Part shown: positions 41,716 to 56,639 of the stretch, piece after piece | Layout: each line of letters opens with the position of its first letter | Numbering within the stretch: the stretch's first letter is position 1 | Origin: Gliomastix tumulicola | Taxonomy: Eukaryota; Ascomycota; Sordariomycetes; Hypocreales; Bionectriaceae | NCBI GenBank assembly: GCA_001599755.1 | Contig: BCHX01000008.1 | Location: forward strand, 62,001-126,000 | DNA: 64,000 nt | Direction of reading: 5' to 3' | Translations under genes and position numbers: made by a program | Notes under the pieces: model-generated | Databases searched by the model: none | Seen by the model: only the letters and a program-made list of their open reading frames with translations | What the model was told of the DNA's origin: nothing

Positions 41716-44473
41716 ATAGGTTATTATAATAGTTAATATAGTTATATTTTCCCTACTAACATAAAATATATATCTTTTAATTATATTTATATAATATATA
41801 ATTATATATAATATAGTTAACTTATTAAGTTATATTTTCCTTATATATTAATTCTAGTTTATTTAGTAATTAAGTTCCTTCTTTTATTATATATTCTAGA
41901 TACTAGTACTTTTATAGATTCTATACTTCTTAGTATAACTTTTTTCACTATAATAATTACTCTTATAGTATTATATATTTTATTAGTTATTAATAATATT
42001 ATTATTATTACTAAAAAATACTATATAATTACTATAGTAGTTATTACTTATATTTTTTAACCTCTTATTATTTTTATTAATTTATATTTACTATTTATTA
42101 AATTAAATTAACTAAAAAAAGTAAGGATATATCTTTAGTTTTATCTACTAGTAGTCTAATTATATATACTCTTTATCCTAGATAAAGTAATTTATTTTTT
42201 ACTCTCCCTATAATTAAATTATCTTAGAGTACCTAGTAGGGTAAATTTAAGGTATTTTTATATAGTACCTAGGTTAATTTTAAAGTTTATATTATTTAGT
42301 TAATAAGTATATATATTATTATATTTATACCTCTAAATATTAATACCTATAACCTTTTTATAGTTAATAATTCTAATACTTAGATTATTAATAGTAAGGG
42401 TAGTAGGTTTACTATATACTTAAGTAATACTAGTAATTTAGTATAGTTTATATTTAGGGATAATTTTATATTTTTAGAGGAGAATATAAGACCTTATTTC
42501 TTTTAAGTATTATTACCTTATATAAAAAAAAAAGTATTATTAGATTAGGTTTAGTATTTTTATATAGGGGATTCTATATCTTTTAGGAAGGTTAATACTT
42601 AGGTTAATTTAGACTATAAAGTTACCTTTTTAGGAGAATCTAGTAATAGTTTATATTATTTTAGTTTAAATAAGACTTAGTTTAATATTTATTTCTTAGT
42701 TTTATTTTATATTTCCTCTTTTTCTATTAAGTAGGAATAGTTTTTATCTACTTTAGATTAAATAGAATTAGATTATAATAAAAAGAGAAAGGGCTATATC
42801 TATAATTCTAGGCCTAGTACTACTATATCTAAGGCCTCTACTATTATCTTAGATTAGTAAACTTAACTTCCTTTATCTACTATTAAGGTCTAGACTATTA
42901 CTTTAATATTATATTAAAGGGAAAGTTAAAATTAATTATAACTTATATTCTCCTCTATATCTTATAAAAAAGAACTAAGTATATTTATTCTTTTATTTAG
43001 AGTATTTATACTAGATAAGGTCCTAATTAGTAGAGGCTTATTTACCTCTATAAAGATATAATTTTTATTTAACTATTCTTTATCTACTTCTCTATACTCC
43101 TATAGATCTTAATTTACTAAGTATATATAAGGTAGTCCCTATTTTAGAAAGTATACCTTCTTAAAGTACTTATTTATTATAGAGAAGTTATTTTAGTATT
43201 TAAGGATTTACTTATAGTATTTAAGTATATCCTTATTACTTAAGGGTATATTATTAATAATAATATATTACTTATCCCTATTAAGTAGAGATATATTCTA
43301 GTATCTACTAAGGTAATAGTAAGGGCCTAGTTACTTAACCTATAGTATTTTATATAATTAGGTCTTACTAAAAATATAAAGTGACTTTAATTATACTAGT
43401 AATTATTAGCTTTAATTTATTCTATATTATTTATTTCTAGTAAATAGCCTTAATATAAAATAGTATTACCTTCTAAGATTAAGTAGTAGAGTATAGTAGA
43501 GTATTATATCTATAGGGCCCACTAGAGGCCTTAGCTATAAACTATAAAAAGGTATACTAGTGCCTAGGGGAGTAATAAGGGGTTCCCCCTAAGTTAATTA
43601 TTAACTTAGTTAGTGTACCTCCCTACTTAGTAGAGGTGTAAGATATTTATAGGATAGGTTATTTAGGTATTTATCTTACTATTTAGTAATTATATTAGGT
43701 AGGTCCTATATTCTAGATAGTATAAATAGGGTATACTCTAGGGCTATTAATTTAAAAGTATTATTAATATAAGCTTTAATATTAGAGTAATATAATATTA
43801 GTTCTTTTAAGGCCTTTTCTTTAAAATATAATAGGAATATATTATATATTAAAAGTATAATAGCTTCTTTCTAGAAGTTATTTTTTATCTCTCTTTATAC
43901 TCTTTATAGTTATATTATATCTCTACCTATATATATTAATTTACCCTTTTTCTTATAGAGGTACTTCTATACTATAATCCTATTTTTTATTTAGTTAATA
44001 TTTAAATAGAACCCTTTTATATTAAAGTAATAGGGGTTTTTAATATTCTATTTCTAAGTCTACTCTCTAATAATATAGAAGTATAGTATATTATCTAGGT
44101 AGTCTTCTTATATTATATAAAACTAGTTAAAGTTAAATAAACTTATCCCTTCTAGGAATTTATTATTATTTAATATATACTTTAGGTATATTAGGAAGAT
44201 AAATTTTACTATAAGCTAAAAGCCTATTATTATAAATAGGTTTATAAGGACTATATTTTTATTTATTAAGTCTATAATAATAGGCAAGAGTATATCTATT
44301 ATAAATATATATATAAGAGGTATAAAAGGTTACTAGTTATATATCTAGTTCTCTAATAATATACTATTAAGTATATTACTAGGAGATCCACCTATTATTA
44401 GAGGTGAAGAAGGGAACTATAAGTTTAGAAGTATCTAAGAATTAGAGTTATAGATATTATTAGATAATATTAA

Positions 44474-44764
44474 CTCGGGGTATTAGGCCCGGGCCCAGGC
44501 CCCATTAAGGGGGCGGGCTCTGCCTGATTAGGTAGATAGAAAATTTTACCATCTTCCATCTTAGTATTAATTAACCCGATTGAAAGGGGAAGATCTAATA
44601 GCTCTCTCTCCATGTCACCCTTATGCTACCTAATTAGGTAGCTTATTAGCTCTATTTAATAATAAACACATGGGAGAAACACCAACCAGATAGCTCCGCC
44701 CGATCAAGTAGCATGACGGCTACAAGGCGACTACATAGCTGGACAGCGAACTGTTTCCCCTGAA
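44474..44764. mobile_element. GC-rich 291-base insert flanked by TTAA
   Basis: Starts CTCGGGGTATTAGGCCCGGG and ends CTGTTTCCCCTGAA; TTAA lies directly on both sides (44470-44473 and 44765-44768). The ends are weakly inverted (CTC-GGGG against TTCAGGGG). It contains CpG-rich strings (GGGGGCGGGCTC, CAGATAGCTCCGCCCG) and an 18-base perfect palindrome, GCTACCTAATTAGGTAGC (44625-44642). No coding frame. TTAA duplication is the habit of piggyBac-type elements, but TTAA is common by chance in this AT-rich setting, so a MITE-like identity is only a suggestion. Confidence 0.45.
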
Positions 44765-47700
44765 TTAATATATTAAATAGTTCTAATATATTAAATTCTA
44801 TTATAAGTTATATTTACCTAGGATACTACTTAGTGGATACTAGGGAGGGTATTTATCTTTATATTATTCTAAAATATTAATTAAATATTTATTTTACTAT
44901 TACTAGTGTGAACTAATAGTTACTATAAACTAATAGGATACTAGTTTATATATTAGAACTAAGATACTATAGTGAATTTAATATTACTACTTTATAGGTT
45001 AGCTTAGTCTCTATTATACTCTTTATTTATTTCTTATATTCCTTACTAAGTTTTAGGTATTAAACTTATTAATTAATTTATTAATATCCCTTATAAGAAG
45101 ATCTTTATTATATTATTTATTATATTTTAGACTATATTTAGTCTAGTAGACTAAGTATTAGTTTCTACCTTATAATATATATTATATAGTAAGAGTATTA
45201 ATCTTAAAAGACTACTATTTATTATTATCCCCTTCTATATAAATAATAAGGGCTAAGTTAAGTTATAAATAGTGAAATAGATTAATATCCTAGGGGGCTA
45301 ATTTAAGCTATAAGATTAAAATAATTAGGTAAACTCTCTAGTATACTAGTAGGTTAAGTCTATATACTTAAGGGTTTATAACTTTTAATATTTTAAATAA
45401 ACTAACTCTCTATTAGCTAAATTTTTAATATTATCCTAGGGCTTTATAGTTATTATAAAGTTATAAGTAAATATAGTCTTTAACTATAAATTATAATAGT
45501 TTATATCTCTAGTTAAAGTATTATTTATATTAGATTATAGTAAAGTTTATAATAATAATAGTCTTATATTAGTATAGTTTTTAAAGCTTATTAATAGGTT
45601 TTAACTTTATACTATATCTCTAGGATAAAGTATCTTTAAGGATTATTAATAGGGTTTATAGTTAAAAACTATAAATAAACTTATTTAAATAATATTCTAA
45701 TATATTTATAAAAGTATTATTAAGATATACCTATATTAATACTAGGGCTATAGGCTAATAAATATTTATTTATATAATAAAGTAGTATTTAAAGGCTACT
45801 TTAATTATTTAGTTTATATTCTTAGCTTAGTTATTCCTAGTAAAGTACTAGGCTATTATAAAGATTAACCTTATATTAAGCTATATAAATAGGTTAATCT
45901 AGAAATTACTAATCTATTAGTAGTCTCTATTAAAGACTAAGACTAATAGTAAACCTTAGTTAGCTAGGAGCTAAAACCTTAAGACTTAATAGACCTAGTT
46001 AGCTACTATATAGATACTATATCCTAGAATTAAAGCCCTCTTCTTTAAAGCTTTATATATTATTATAAGGAGGTAATTATATATATTAAAGCCCTTAAGG
46101 TGCTAAAAATCACCTATAGAGAATACCTCTAGGAGACTAATAATAAAGTTAAGTAATTAAATTTTATATAGTATTTATAAGGTCTAGACTAGATTTAAAT
46201 TTCCTAGTAGGTATTAGTAAATATATTTAAATACCTAATATAAATAGTATATAATTTACTTATTTATTATCCTAGATTTATTAAAGAAAGTAAAAAAGTC
46301 TAATTTTTATAATATTCTTCTATATTTAAAGTACTAAACCTTATTATAAGCTAGTTTTAGAATTTCTAGTAGAAGTAGCTTTAGTATATATAATTAGTAG
46401 GTCTTATTATACTTAATATTAAAAAGAAGTTTATTTTTTAATTTAAATAAAATACTTAATTTAATTATAACTTTACTAGTTATAATAGTATTAAGACTAT
46501 ATAAGGACTCTAGAATATAAGAGTAGACTAAGTTATTATTATACTTTATTTAGAGATATTATTTTATATTTATAGTTACTATTACTTTAATTATAATAAA
46601 TATAGTCTCTAGTTCTTAAAGGTTTACTAAAAGATTTATAAGTAAATAATTAGCTCTTAAATTTTAGATCTAGGCTTTATTATTATTATAGGGTAATTTA
46701 AATAAAGTATCTAGTAGTATATTTAATTTCCCTAAGATATAAACTACTATAAGGGGAAATTAGGATAGAAAAATACTTACTACTTTAAGCCTTTTATTTA
46801 TCTTAATTATATTAAATATAGTTATAGTTTTTTAATTAATAATTTTAACTATAGTAGTATAATTTATAAGAATATAAGTAAGTTACTTAGTACTATAAAA
46901 TAAGATCTTATTCTTTTATATAATTTAAACTAAATAGGTTATCTTTAATTCTATTAATTAATATTTTATCTTAGCTAGACTAAGTATTTTACTCTAGAAT
47001 TTAATATAATTTAACCTTAACTAGTTTAATATTCTTATAGGATCTTTAATATTAAAAGATTTATTATAATAAAATAATATTATATTAAAACCTTACTCCT
47101 TTAATATATTAATCTTAATAAATAAGTAGTAATTATTATTTAGGTAAACTAGCTTAAGCTATAGGTAATAAATTAAGTTTTACTATATTAGTATAAATAT
47201 AGCTTATTATTTATTATTTAAGTTTATAGATATAACTTAAATAAAGTATTTATATTTTAATTTTAAGGTAATTTTATTTACTATTCTTCTAAGTATAAGG
47301 AGAGATATTTTCCTCTATATAAGAGGCTTAATCTTTTAGGTGTAGAAAGGGATAAAGGAGTGAATTTAATTAATTATATTATAATATATCTCTAGTTATT
47401 TAAGGGTCTTTAGGTATAACTATTTTACTAGGGTATAAATCTATACCTTTATTAGTAATATACTAATTCTATTAACCTTATATTTAAGTAGAATTACTTA
47501 TAAGTAGCTAATAAATAATTTAATTAATAATAGCTATAAATTAAGCTTTTTAAAGAGATTAAAAATAATCCCTAGGTATTAAAGATACTTATTAAGGGAT
47601 AGTAAAAAAATAATAATATTATTTATATAAATATAAGTAAATACCTAGTATAAGAATAATTATTTATTAATTTATTACTAAATATAAGTTAGTAAGTTCT

Positions 47701-47992
47701 TAAAACCTATTAAGGTTATATTAAATTATTTTAATCTTTAGTAAAAAATAATAGTAAATTAGTTTTAAAACTTCTTATAAACTAGGAATTAATAGAAAAA
47801 TAAAGTTATATTAATTACTATAATATACTTAGCTCCTTTTAAGGTAATAATAAATACCTTTTATTTTAGTAATAAATATATATTTATAATTATAGTATTA
47901 TTTAAGTTATATAGGTTTACTATAATTTATCCCTTATTAATATTACTAATTTATTTTTATACTATAAAAACTAGTATAATAAAAGGTATAGG

Positions 47993-48673
47993 TTAATTTA
48001 CCTAAGATATTTAACCTATAATATATAATAAGTTAAAGGTATTATTAATAACTTTTTAGTTTTTTATATTATATAGATAAGGTTTACCTATAAGTTATCT
48101 TTTTACCTAGTTATCTTTTAAATATATTTTAAGCTAATTTTCTAAGAGTACTAAAATAGTACTATAATCTCTCTATATATTATATTATTATACTATAGAA
48201 AGTAGGGCTATAGTTACCTTTAGGTCTATATCTTTAATTTTAACCCCTTTAGGAGATTAGACCTTTTAAGTTATAACCCTAGAAATCCCTAGAGATATAT
48301 AATTTATCTTAAATTATAGAGGTTTAGGTTTATACTTAGCTACCCCTAGGTTAAGTATAAGTAATTATTAATTTATATTACCTTTATCTTTATTTTTAAA
48401 ATCCTTACTTAAAGTAGCTAAATTACCTTTAAATATAAATAGGGCTAAATAGTTAGCCTTAAGTTTAACTACTAAAAATTTAATATATATTTCTAGTTAT
48501 ATTTTAAATAGTACTAGCTATAAATTATAGATTTTATTCTAGGTTATTATATATATATAGGTCCCCTTATTAAACTTATCTTACTTATAAACTATACTAA
48601 GGTATATATCTTAAAGGACTATAAGAGAATCTTTAAATATATTAACTATTATAATAAAACTAATCTTATTTAT
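47993..48673 (+). repeat. Direct repeat R2
   Basis: Aligns with R1 (39,524-40,692) once the 474-base insert there is removed. Same orientation, so it could be the 3' LTR of the same decayed element, or a second copy. Confidence 0.5.
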
Positions 48674-51289
48674 TATAAATATATTTAATACCTTTATTTT
48701 ATCTAAAGTTATATAAAAAGACTAATTTTTTAAAAGATTAAGAGCTTTAATAGGAATATAAAATATCTACTAGGGGGGGAGAGTAACTATTCCTAAAGAG
48801 ATAATCTTTTTAACTAGTTAAAAGTATTAATAATAATAAATATTTATTAGTAGGGAAAGATCTTAGTAGGATTTAATTCTTATAGTATTATAGTAATAGT
48901 TAAAGACTACCCTATAGAGGTAAATCTATTTTATCCTAAGAAGAATAATTAATCTTAAGTTATTATAGACTTATATAATAATTAAGAACTTTACTTAAGT
49001 CTCTAGGGAGTCTTTAAGCTTACTCTTTATAAAGAGGGTAAATTTAGCTATTTTACTAATAGTAATTAATTTATTAATATTATATACTTATCTTATTAGT
49101 ATTAAAAAATACTTAATATTTAGCTATAATATTAGTTATACCTAGTTTATAATTATTATAAAGTAATATATATTTATAAGTACTTTTAATATTACTTAAG
49201 AGCTTATTATAGGGAAAATATTAAATATAATATAATAATAAAATAAAAAGTTATTAAACTTAAACCTATTAATTATTAGTATAGTAGTAATAATAGTATT
49301 AAAGTTAAGTAAAACTATTAAGTAATATTTAATAAATATAAAATAGTTAAATAATACCTATTTAGTTTTAAATTCTATTTAATATATTTAATAAGTTAAT
49401 TTAACTTAATTAGTTATTTACTTATCTTTATTATATTATTTAGGCTCTTTAAGGTATTACTATAGTATATTATTACTATTAAAGTTAAATTTATATAAGT
49501 AGTACTAGATTTATTCTATTATCTTTAGTATTAGCTATTTATTTTTAACCCCTATAATAAGTATAATAATTTCCTTAGGGTTAATTTCTTTATAGTTAAT
49601 CTCTTTATAGTCTAGGTCTAGTATTAGGTCCTCTAAGGTCTAATAGTTCTCTAGGTGAATAAGGATTACTTTAAAATCCTTATTTTCTAGTTTTATATTA
49701 GTTAATTTTACTTAGTTAATTTATTTCTTAAATTTCTAATACTAAAATATATTAATAAGCTAAAGGGGTTATAATAATCTAAACCTATTCTAATATAAAT
49801 ATATATACTATATATTAGTAGAGGGAGGTCTATTTAATATAAACTTAATCTAGGGTTAGTATTATAAACTAATTAAGCTATTATATAAAATAAAACCTAT
49901 ATATTTATCTACTATATTCTAGTAATTTAATTTATTCTAGTTTAATATAAGTATATTTAAACTAAATACCTATAATATCTTAGTAAACCTAAAGTTAGTA
50001 TTTCTTATATAGTAAAAATAAAAAGGGGTATTAGACTAATTATAAATATAATTTATTATATACTTTAATTCTTCCTACTATATTTAAGTCTTTTTATTTA
50101 AATCTTTAAGTTAATTATTTAGGTGTATAAAGTACTAGAGGTATTAAACTTATTATTTTAAATAAAGGTCTAATTTATTATAAATATAGCTTAATTTAGC
50201 CTTAGTCTTATATATATTAAAGAATTATATAAGCTAAATAACCTATAGGGTAAAGGCTTAAATAGACTATTTATTATAGTATATAGCCTAATTATAATAT
50301 AAATTATTTAACTACTATTAAGCTTTTATTATACTTATAGAGAATTTTTCTATAAGTACTTAGTACTAGTATTTAAGTAAGGGTTTATCTTATAATCTTT
50401 ATTTATCCCTCTTTATAAGTTATCCTTAATACTATTTAAGGGCTTAACCCTATAGTATAATATATAAAAATAATTAAATATTATTATAATATTTAATCTT
50501 TTTATAGTTAATAATAACTTTAAGGAATAAGACTATATTTATATAGAAAAATTAATTTTTATAGGTAAATATAGTATTACCCTTTATCTCTATTTCTAGT
50601 ATATTTAGCTAAAAGTAATTAATAGAGTTTAACTTAAATTTAAGGAGTTAAACTATATTAGGTTTAGCTTTATTTAAATTATTTAATAATTTATATTAAT
50701 AATAATATTATTAACCCCTTTTAGTTTAATAGGAGATATAATAGGGTTATTTATAGTAGTAATTATTTAATTTTAAATTAAATTTAAACCCTAATTTAGA
50801 AGGGGATAAAGAGGGGTCTTACTACTAGTAAGTATAGTAACCTTATAATAAGGCTATATTTCTTTAAATTAGGTTTAATTTAGTAGCTATAGGTAGTTAG
50901 GGATTAACTAGCTCTACCTATTTTACCTATAGCTAGAGTACTTCTAGTAAGTTTTATAGTATTATTTTATTTTATTTAAGGAGTTATATAACTTAGTCCT
51001 ACTAATTCCTAGGGGGGCTATTTAGTCCTCTAGCTCTTACTTTATCTACTATAGTAAAATCTCTAGGTAAATACCTTAGGACTTATAGCTAGTTTATAGG
51101 TATAATTAATAGAATATATATTAGTAAGAAGACCTTTATTATAGCTAGACTTAAGGAGAATAGAGATATTTCTATATAAGGGGCTAAGTTATTTATAGGG
51201 GTATTTATAATAGTAGGTTTAATTTACTAACTTTATTTTATACTTAAGGCTAGGTTATTTATAAAGTAGTTTATAGAGTAATTTATTAT

Positions 51290-51754
51290 TATAACTTAAC
51301 TAATATAGTTATAGGATTATAGACTATATAGGTTAAATAAGCACTATAGATATAAGATATTCTATGCTAAGGAATTTAATTACCCTAGAGGAAGAATATA
51401 ATTTATAACTTTATTAGTAAATTAATTATAAACTATAAGGTAATTCACCTTATATATTATATACTATAAATATACTACTTAGTATATATATTATAATTAT
51501 TACTTAAATAAATTAAATAACTTATTAGCTATTAATAAAGCACTTTACTTAAATATACCTTTTACTAATAAGTATACTAAGTTAAAGTATTTTTTACTAA
51601 TACTAGTTCCTCTTAGCCTTACTAATACTTATAACTCCTTAACTATAACTACTATATTACTTAATTAAAATATCCTAGAGTTCTAAGAATATAAAATATT
51701 ATTTAAACCCTAATTTAACTACCCTATATTAAATAAATTACTCTATTTATTATA
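51290..51754 (+). repeat. 5' LTR of the chromovirus
   Basis: Begins TATAACTTAACTAATATAG (TG probably changed to TA by RIP) and aligns over its whole 465 bases with 58711-59175. In the first 100 bases I count nine differences, all transitions. Confidence 0.8.
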
Positions 51755-52179
51755 TATTAATAGCTCTTATTTAGACCCTACTATATTAAGACTAAGTAAT
51801 ACTAAGATATTATATCTACTACTAGAAGTTCTAATACTAGTAAATTACCTATTATCCTAAGTATTAACCTTAAGTAAGTGAATACCCTTATAGTTACTTT
51901 ATCTACTAATAATAATAATAATAACTTTAATAATAAAGAGATTAAATAACTTTATTAAGACCTTTAAATACTCTAGTAGTAAAGTAATAATAATATATAC
52001 CTATTTAATAACTTACTTTATATACTCTAGGAGTAGCTTAAAGCTACTAATAAGTAAAAGAAGTATAAATTTTAAACTTTATATAAATACTTTAAATAAG
52101 TTCTTAGTAAGCTTTAAAGTAAGGTGAATTATAATACTAAATAATACTAATTATAACTTAAAGAAGTATATAGTACTAT

Positions 52180-52690
52180 ATATACTACCTAAGGGAGTAA
52201 GGAGACTAAAGAGATCCTTAAGCTAGTAGCTTTAGAGTTATATAATAAAAGCCCTAAGAAGCTTTACTCCTTTATTATTAAACTAAAGATATACTTTAAA
52301 TACTACCTTATATTATTTACTAGTAATACCTATAAGATTAAGTTTATACTTAGCTATTTTAAGAGGAAGCTACTATAATAGTTCTAGCCCTAGATAAATA
52401 AATATATTAAAGATTAAACTAATAATATTACACTTAAACTATATAGAAGTTTTAATATATTTAAGTATATACTTACTTAACTTTATAGTACTATTAATAA
52501 AGAAGAGAAAGCCTATTAGAAGTTAAACTAGCTATAATAAACTAAAGCTACTTTAAATTATATTACTAAAGAATAAGTTCTTATAATATATCTTAACTAA
52601 AATAATTCTTACTTTATTAATATTATATATAATAAACTTAAGGATAAGGTTAAAAATAAACTTATTTATAAATAATAACTCTTAATAGAC
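52180..52690 (+). pseudogene. gag remnant of the chromovirus
   Basis: Decayed frames give NKYIKD..NNITLKLYRSFN and EEKAYxKLNxL, with YFINIIYNKLKDKVKNKL downstream, in the pattern of Ty3 gag (W..F...L...FG..., A..KL..L.Q, then FY.GL.D.VKD.L). Stops interrupt it throughout. Confidence 0.5.
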
Positions 52691-55269
52691 TTTAATAAAT
52701 AAGCTAAGCTAGTTATTAAGATTAATAACTAATAGTACACTTAATATATAGAGAGAAAGTAAAGTAGTTACTAGGAATACTATACTTTATTATATAAATT
52801 TAACTAGTGTTATCTTAGATAATAATAATAATATAACTAGGGTAATTAAAGCTCTAATAACTAGAAGTAAAATCTAAATAGTACTATATTTAGAGCTATT
52901 ATAGGAGTTAGTCCTATAGAACTAAATATACTATAATAGAAGATAAGTAATAATTAAGGATATTAACCTATCACCTACTATAACTATAGTAAGTAAGGGT
53001 ATAAGGTAAATATCTACTACTTATTAAAATAAGATTAAGCCCTATAAGTATAAAAGTAAATTAAATAGAAGGTAAAGAAGAAGTTTAATACTATAAGAGA
53101 AATATTAAAGGATAAAGTATATAAATTAGCCTTATAGGAAGTATACTAGGAAGATAATTATTATATTTATATATTAAATAAACTTAATACCTAATTAAGA
53201 AGGTTTAATATAATATAATATAACTTAAGTAATAAAGCCTACCTTAAGAATAATAACCCTTATAAAGGGAGTATATATAATATAAAGGAGTTTAATAAAG
53301 GGGAGTTAGCTAATTAAGAGCTAGAATTAAATAATAATAAGATTAGCCTATTCCCTAATAGGTATTAAAAGTTCCTTTAATTCCCTACTAAGATACTATA
53401 AGATATTTACCTTTAAGGAATTATAAACCTATAATATAAATAAAGGGATTACTTACTTATTAAGCTAGAATACTAATTATATAATTAGGTTTTATAGATT
53501 TTATATTATATATATACTTATAAAGAATATACTAAGTAGAAGGCTACTAATAGAATATACTTTATTTATAATAAGCTTAACCCTATTATTAAACCTTATT
53601 AAATATATAAAATAAAAGCCTATAAAATATAATAAATTTAATATAAAGAAGTAATAATTTAGTTTATAAAATCTAAGGTTTACTAGGACTTTAATACCCT
53701 TAATAACTACTAGAATAAATACTATAAGGTCTACTAATAGTAGAAGATTAATAAATAGTATAAGTAGTAAAAATAAAAGATAAAATAATATATATAGGAA
53801 CTTATATACTAATAATAGTAAGATGAAAAGTAATATTAAAAATAATAAAAGTAAAAGGAAGAACTACTAATAGAGGAACCTATAGAGAGAACTACTACTA
53901 TAGAAATCTTTAGTAAATATTACCCCTATAAGAAATATAGATTAAATAAAGACCCTAATAATATCTATAAAAATTTATATTATATAAAGAACTAAAGGTT
54001 TAACTTTAATACTAGGCTTAGAGGAACCCTAGATAACCTTACTTAATACTAGTATATTATAAGGAACTACTATAATAAATATAAATAACACCCTATATAG
54101 GAAGAGGTATATTATACCTTTAATAATATTCCTATTTACTACTAAAATAGTAATTAGGTAAAAAACTAAATATATTAAATATAATAAAGGCTATAGACTA
54201 ACTAATCCTTTTAAAAGCCCTAAGAGCTATATAAAGTGAATAGAAAGACTTAAGGAGATTAATAAATATTACTTTAAAAGTTTAAATATAAGGATATAGC
54301 TTTAAGGTATTATTAAATAATAGAGCTATATATAATATTATTTCACCTTAAGTAATACACCTATATTAACTCCTATAGTATAAGAAGGTAAAGCTAAAGA
54401 TACTTATAATACTTTTTAAGCTTAAATAAGGAAAGTAAATATTAACTATAAATATAAAGACTAATTACCTTTAATATATTATAACTAGTTAAGAAATAAC
54501 TATTTAATTTAATATCTTTAACTTAAATAAAGAAGATATAATATTAAGATTTAAATAATTATAGATAAATAACCCTATAATTAACTAGAGTAATAGCTAT
54601 TTAATATAGTAAGATATATTAAAGCTTCTAGACTAATAATATTTAAAGAAGATGAAATTTTATAATAAACCTACCTAAGTAATAGACCTTAATAGGAGGA
54701 CTAAAAGAGCACTTAATAAATAGAAATAAAATATAGTAATAACCTAAATAGTAATATACCCTAATTATAAACTTACTCTATAATAAGAATAATAAATTAT
54801 AAAGTAAGTATTTAATTAGATAAAGTACTACTTCTAAGGTATAAAGCTATATATAGAAAAGAAATTATAGGAAAAATAAAAAGCCCCTATAAATAAAATA
54901 AAATATATTCTACTATAGTATTATATCTATAAAAAACTATTTATAAATAAACTTAAGATAGAGCTCCTAAAATATATAAAATAGAACTATAAGATTAAAA
55001 TTATAAATAGTAAGAACCTTTTATTTAGTAAGATATACCTACTTAACTAGCTATAGCTTAAGACTTTAAGAGAGTACCTTAATAAAATATTATAAAAAGA
55101 ATATATCTAATACTTAATATTATTAGTAAGCTACTCTATTATATTTATACTAAAGAAAAATAAAAAGCTTAAGCTATATATTAACTACTAAATACTAAAT
55201 ACTATTATAAAGAAAGATAAAATACTACTACTACTTATAAATAAGCTTAAAAATAAACTTACTAGTAAT

Positions 55270-55520
55270 AATATTTTTACTATACTTAACCTTAAAGAAG
55301 TATATAACCTTATTTAAATTAAGGAAGAAGATAAGTGAAAGATAATATTTTATACTAAATTTAGACTTTTTAAGTACTTAGTTATACCTTTTAAGCTTAT
55401 TAATACCCTAGCTATATTTTAGAGAATAATTAATAATATACTATAAGAGTACCTTAATATATTTATAGTAGTATACTTTAATAATATTCTTATTTACTTT
55501 AAGAATAAATAATAATATAA
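55270..55520 (+). pseudogene. Reverse transcriptase remnant
   Basis: Reads TILNLKEVYNLI, IKEEDK, FYTKFRLFKYLVIPFKL, INNIL and VVYFNNILIYF, matching LDLRGAYNLI...FRTRYGLFEYLVMPFGL...VVYLDDILIYS of gypsy elements. The catalytic Asp-Asp pair is Asn-Asn (AAT AAT, 55480-55485), a G-to-A change in both codons. In-frame TAA and TGA codons occur at expected Arg and Trp positions. Confidence 0.85.
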
Positions 55521-55904
55521 GGAATATATCTATAAGGTCCTTATAAAGCTATAAGAGGTAAATTTACTTATTAACTTAAAGAAGAGTAATTTTTATATAA
55601 AGAAAGTAGAATTTCTTAGATATATTATTTAACTAGGTAAGATTACTATAAAACTAGTAAAAGTAACTATAGTTAAGAAATAAATATAGCTAAAGTTTAT
55701 TAAGGAGATTTAAGTATTTATTAATTTTATAAATTACTATTAATACTTTATTAAAGACTTTAGTAAAATTATAAACCTACTTATAGAAGCTACTAGAAAA
55801 AATTAAAAGTTTAAATAAACCTAAGTATATTAATAGGCCTTTAATAAGATTAAGGACTAAATTATATTTAAACCTATACTTATTATATTTAATCCTAAGA
55901 AACC

Positions 55905-56160
55905 TATTAAACTAGAAATAAATACTTTTAATTTTATAGTTATAGGGTAAATAAGATAATAAAATAAGTAAGAAAGGTTAAAGCTTATTATATTCTTCTT
56001 ATAAAAACTATATAAAGTAAAATTAAACTACCCTATCTATAATAAGGAATTTTTAGTAATAGTATTATACTTTAAGGAGTATTAATACTACCTACTAGGG
56101 AGTAAGTATAAGGTAATAGTATATATTAATTATAAGAATATTATATATTTTATAATAATA
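55905..56160 (+). pseudogene. RNase H remnant
   Basis: Reads LEINTFNFIVIG, then KVKLNYPIYNKEFLVIVLYF and VIVYINYKNIIYF, matching LETDASDFAIGA, RNYPVHDKELLAIV and VYTDHKNLEYF of gypsy RNase H. The catalytic Asp codons read Asn. It follows the RT by the usual spacing. Confidence 0.75.
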
Positions 56161-56639
56161 TAGAAACTTAATAATTAATAACTTTATTATATAGAAATAA
56201 TAATTAAATTTAACTATAAGATTATTTATAGGAAAAGATTAAAGAATAGAAGAGCTAATACACTAAGCTAAAAACTAAAATATAATATAGGATATATTAT
56301 TATAAAGGGATAAGTCTTTAAGTAAATAGATAATAGTAAAGTCTAATAAATTAAGCTTAATATAATTAAAAAAGGTAAGTAGATTAATACTATTTATATA
56401 CTATTAATTAGAAATAATAATAGACCTAGTATTTATATTAATAAAAGTAATAAAAAATAGCTATAAATAATACCTACTAGTACTCTTAATATAATTAAAG
56501 TATAAGTAAAATAATATAAAAGTAAAGAATTACCTAAGGATATCTTATAAGATAATAGTTATATAGTTTATTTACCTATAGTGCTAAATAATAACCTCCT
56601 AGGAGTATAAAAAATATAAAGTAAAGTAGAAAACTATAT

